Positions 6,527 through 7,418 of a stretch of DNA of 7,418 bases are shown here, piece after piece. Origin of the DNA: Acidobacteriaceae bacterium (lineage in GTDB: Bacteria > Acidobacteriota > Terriglobia > Terriglobales > SbA1); contig PLEA01000371.1 of assembly GCA_003136335.1 (NCBI GenBank), forward strand, positions 1 to 7,418, given 5' to 3'. The translations under genes were made by a program, and so were the position numbers. The notes beneath the pieces were generated by a model, which worked only from the letters and a program-made list of their open reading frames with translations, made no database searches and had not been told where the DNA came from. Positions within the stretch are counted from its first letter, which is position 1, and each line of letters starts with the position of its first letter.

Positions 6527-7329
6527 CGCGTATGACGTCTGTGGTGTTTCTCGGTGGAGGACGAATAACCGGCGCGTTGGTGGCGGGGTTGCGGCTTGCT
6601 GGATATGAGCGGGAAATTGTCGTTTATGATCGCAATGCGGAGAAGGTGCGGGCGTTGCGGCGGGATGCGCGAGTGCTGATTGCGCGCGACTTGAAGTCTG
6701 CGGTGTTGCGGGCGGAGATGCTGATTGTGGCGGTGCGTCCGGCGTCGATGGCGGGGATTCTCGAGGAGATTGTGGCTGGCGGAGTTCGGGCGCCGAAACT
6801 TTGCGTCAGTTTGGCTGCGGGGGTTCCGCTGCAGAAATTACGTGGGCGGCTTGGATCTGCGGCGCGTTGGGTGCGCGCTATGCCTAGTCCGGTTTGCCGG
6901 GTGGGACGCGGGTTGACCGCGCTGAGCTTTGAGCGGAGTGTTACGAAGACGGAGCGCCGGCGGGTGCGCGACTTTTTTGAACGTGTGGGGACGGTGCTGG
7001 AAATTCCTGAAGGGCAGTTTGATGCGTTCACGGCGGCGTACTCGTGCAGTCACGGGTATCACGCACTTGCAACTCTGGCGAAGGCTGGACAACGCGCCGG
7101 ACTGGGGCGCGCGACTGCATTGACCGCGGCGGCTCATGCGCTGAGCGACGGGATCGGGTATTGGCGGGAAAGCGGAAAAGCGCTCTCTGAGTTGCTGCAC
7201 GAAGCGGCTACGCCGGGAGGGATTGCCGCGGCGACGATGTCGGCGATGGACGAGTCCGGCTACGCGAGAGTTGTGGAGAAGGGGATTCGAGCTGGTATTA
7301 AGCAGGCCTGGGTTAACGCCAAGCGATGA
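6523..7329 (+). CDS. ProC-like (pyrroline-5-carboxylate reductase family) protein, divergent
   Basis: This 268-residue protein has the ProC length and layout: an N-terminal Rossmann domain with FLGGGRITGALVAGL (9-23), AVRPA (70-74) in place of AVKPQ, SLAAGVPLQKL (96-106), then a helical dimerisation domain ending in TPGGIAAATM (230-239), where ProC usually has SPGGTT. Typical ProC reduces pyrroline-5-carboxylate to proline with NAD(P)H. Here two hallmark motifs differ: MPNTPALVG is MPSPVCRVG (120-128) and SGSGPAY is YSCSHGY (173-179). The substrate site is therefore probably altered, and true proline synthesis is doubtful. GTG 6523 overlaps the SDR stop (GTGA) and suggests coupling; GGAGG lies at 6506-6510, rather far upstream. 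ATG 6532 is a plausible alternative start that places the first strand nearer the N-terminus. Confidence 0.85.
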   Translation: MTRMTSVVFLGGGRITGALVAGLRLAGYEREIVVYDRNAEKVRALRRDARVLIARDLKSAVLRAEMLIVAVRPASMAGILEEIVAGGVRAPKLCVSLAAGVPLQKLRGRLGSAARWVRAMPSPVCRVGRGLTALSFERSVTKTERRRVRDFFERVGTVLEIPEGQFDAFTAAYSCSHGYHALATLAKAGQRAGLGRATALTAAAHALSDGIGYWRESGKALSELLHEAATPGGIAAATMSAMDESGYARVVEKGIRAGIKQAWVNAKR

Positions 7330-7347
7330 GCGGGCCGGCGGATTTAC

Positions 7348-7367
7348 GGCACGACTGAAGTCGTGCC
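7348..7367. repeat. 8-bp hairpin with TGAA loop, possible terminator after the SDR-ProC operon
   Basis: GGCACGAC at 7348-7355, loop TGAA, GTCGTGCC at 7360-7367 form a perfect stem 18 bases after the ProC-like stop codon. What follows is CTTCCCGTT rather than a clean T run, so termination would be inefficient. The same word is, as I recall, a frequent intergenic repeat in acidobacteria. Confidence 0.55.
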
Positions 7368-7381
7368 CTTCCCGTTATAGG

Positions 7382-7418
7382 CGCCGGGCTTCGCCCTGGC
7401 GGGACAGCCGAGGCGGCT
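7382..7418. repeat. Repeat cluster at the window edge, including a partial copy of the 5663 motif
   Basis: CGCCGGGC (7382-7389), loop TTC, and GCCCTGGCG (7393-7401) form a stem with one bulged T. Immediately after it, bases 7402-7418 repeat the motif of 5663-5679 with a single G-to-A change. The window ends before the second arm of this palindrome is complete. Confidence 0.55.

Noticed and set aside
7348..7367. A confident rho-independent terminator
   Set aside because: The stem is perfect, but the downstream bases are CTTCCCGTT rather than a T run, so I list it as a repeat with only possible terminator activity.

Overview
The window looks like a chromosomal segment of a high-GC soil bacterium, most likely an acidobacterium of the Koribacter/Terriglobia type. 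I infer this from the base composition, the gene types and the short palindromic intergenic repeats of a style I associate with those genomes; no marker gene proves it. All supported genes are on the + strand. No rRNA, tRNA or CRISPR array is visible.

Layout. (1) Bases 1-2646 hold the 3' part of a large YdiJ-like fusion flavoprotein/iron-sulfur oxidoreductase, probably a D-2-hydroxyacid dehydrogenase, with an unusual C-terminal hydrophobic tail. (2) Bases 2788-3957 encode a protein with one C-terminal membrane segment that resembles the RMD1/DUF155 family. (3) Bases 3958-4620 are a scar region: a repeat unit, a decayed N-terminal piece of an AAA ATPase (one-base frameshift, then truncation) and a perfect 18-bp palindrome lying directly against the truncated end. 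(4) Bases 4581-5279 are a compact toxin-antitoxin operon: three 10-bp operator-like repeats, a ribbon-helix-helix antitoxin and a PIN-domain ribonuclease toxin that overlaps it by GTGA. (5) Bases 5280-5760 are noncoding and include several small palindromes. (6) Bases 5774-7329 hold a two-gene operon, a classical SDR dehydrogenase followed, again with a GTGA overlap, by a divergent ProC-like reductase. The window ends in another repeat cluster, whose last motif also occurs at 5663-5683, so matching repeats bracket the SDR-ProC pair.

How the parts relate. The two ends are ordinary metabolism. The middle (about 3958-5760) is accessory DNA with a toxin-antitoxin module, a broken ATPase that may once have belonged to a defence-like gene, and repeats. 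I see no convincing intact new system. The points most worth checking are the reconstructable ATPase relic cut off by a palindrome, the phased operator repeats, the ProC-like protein with replaced signature motifs, and the membrane tail on the flavoprotein.
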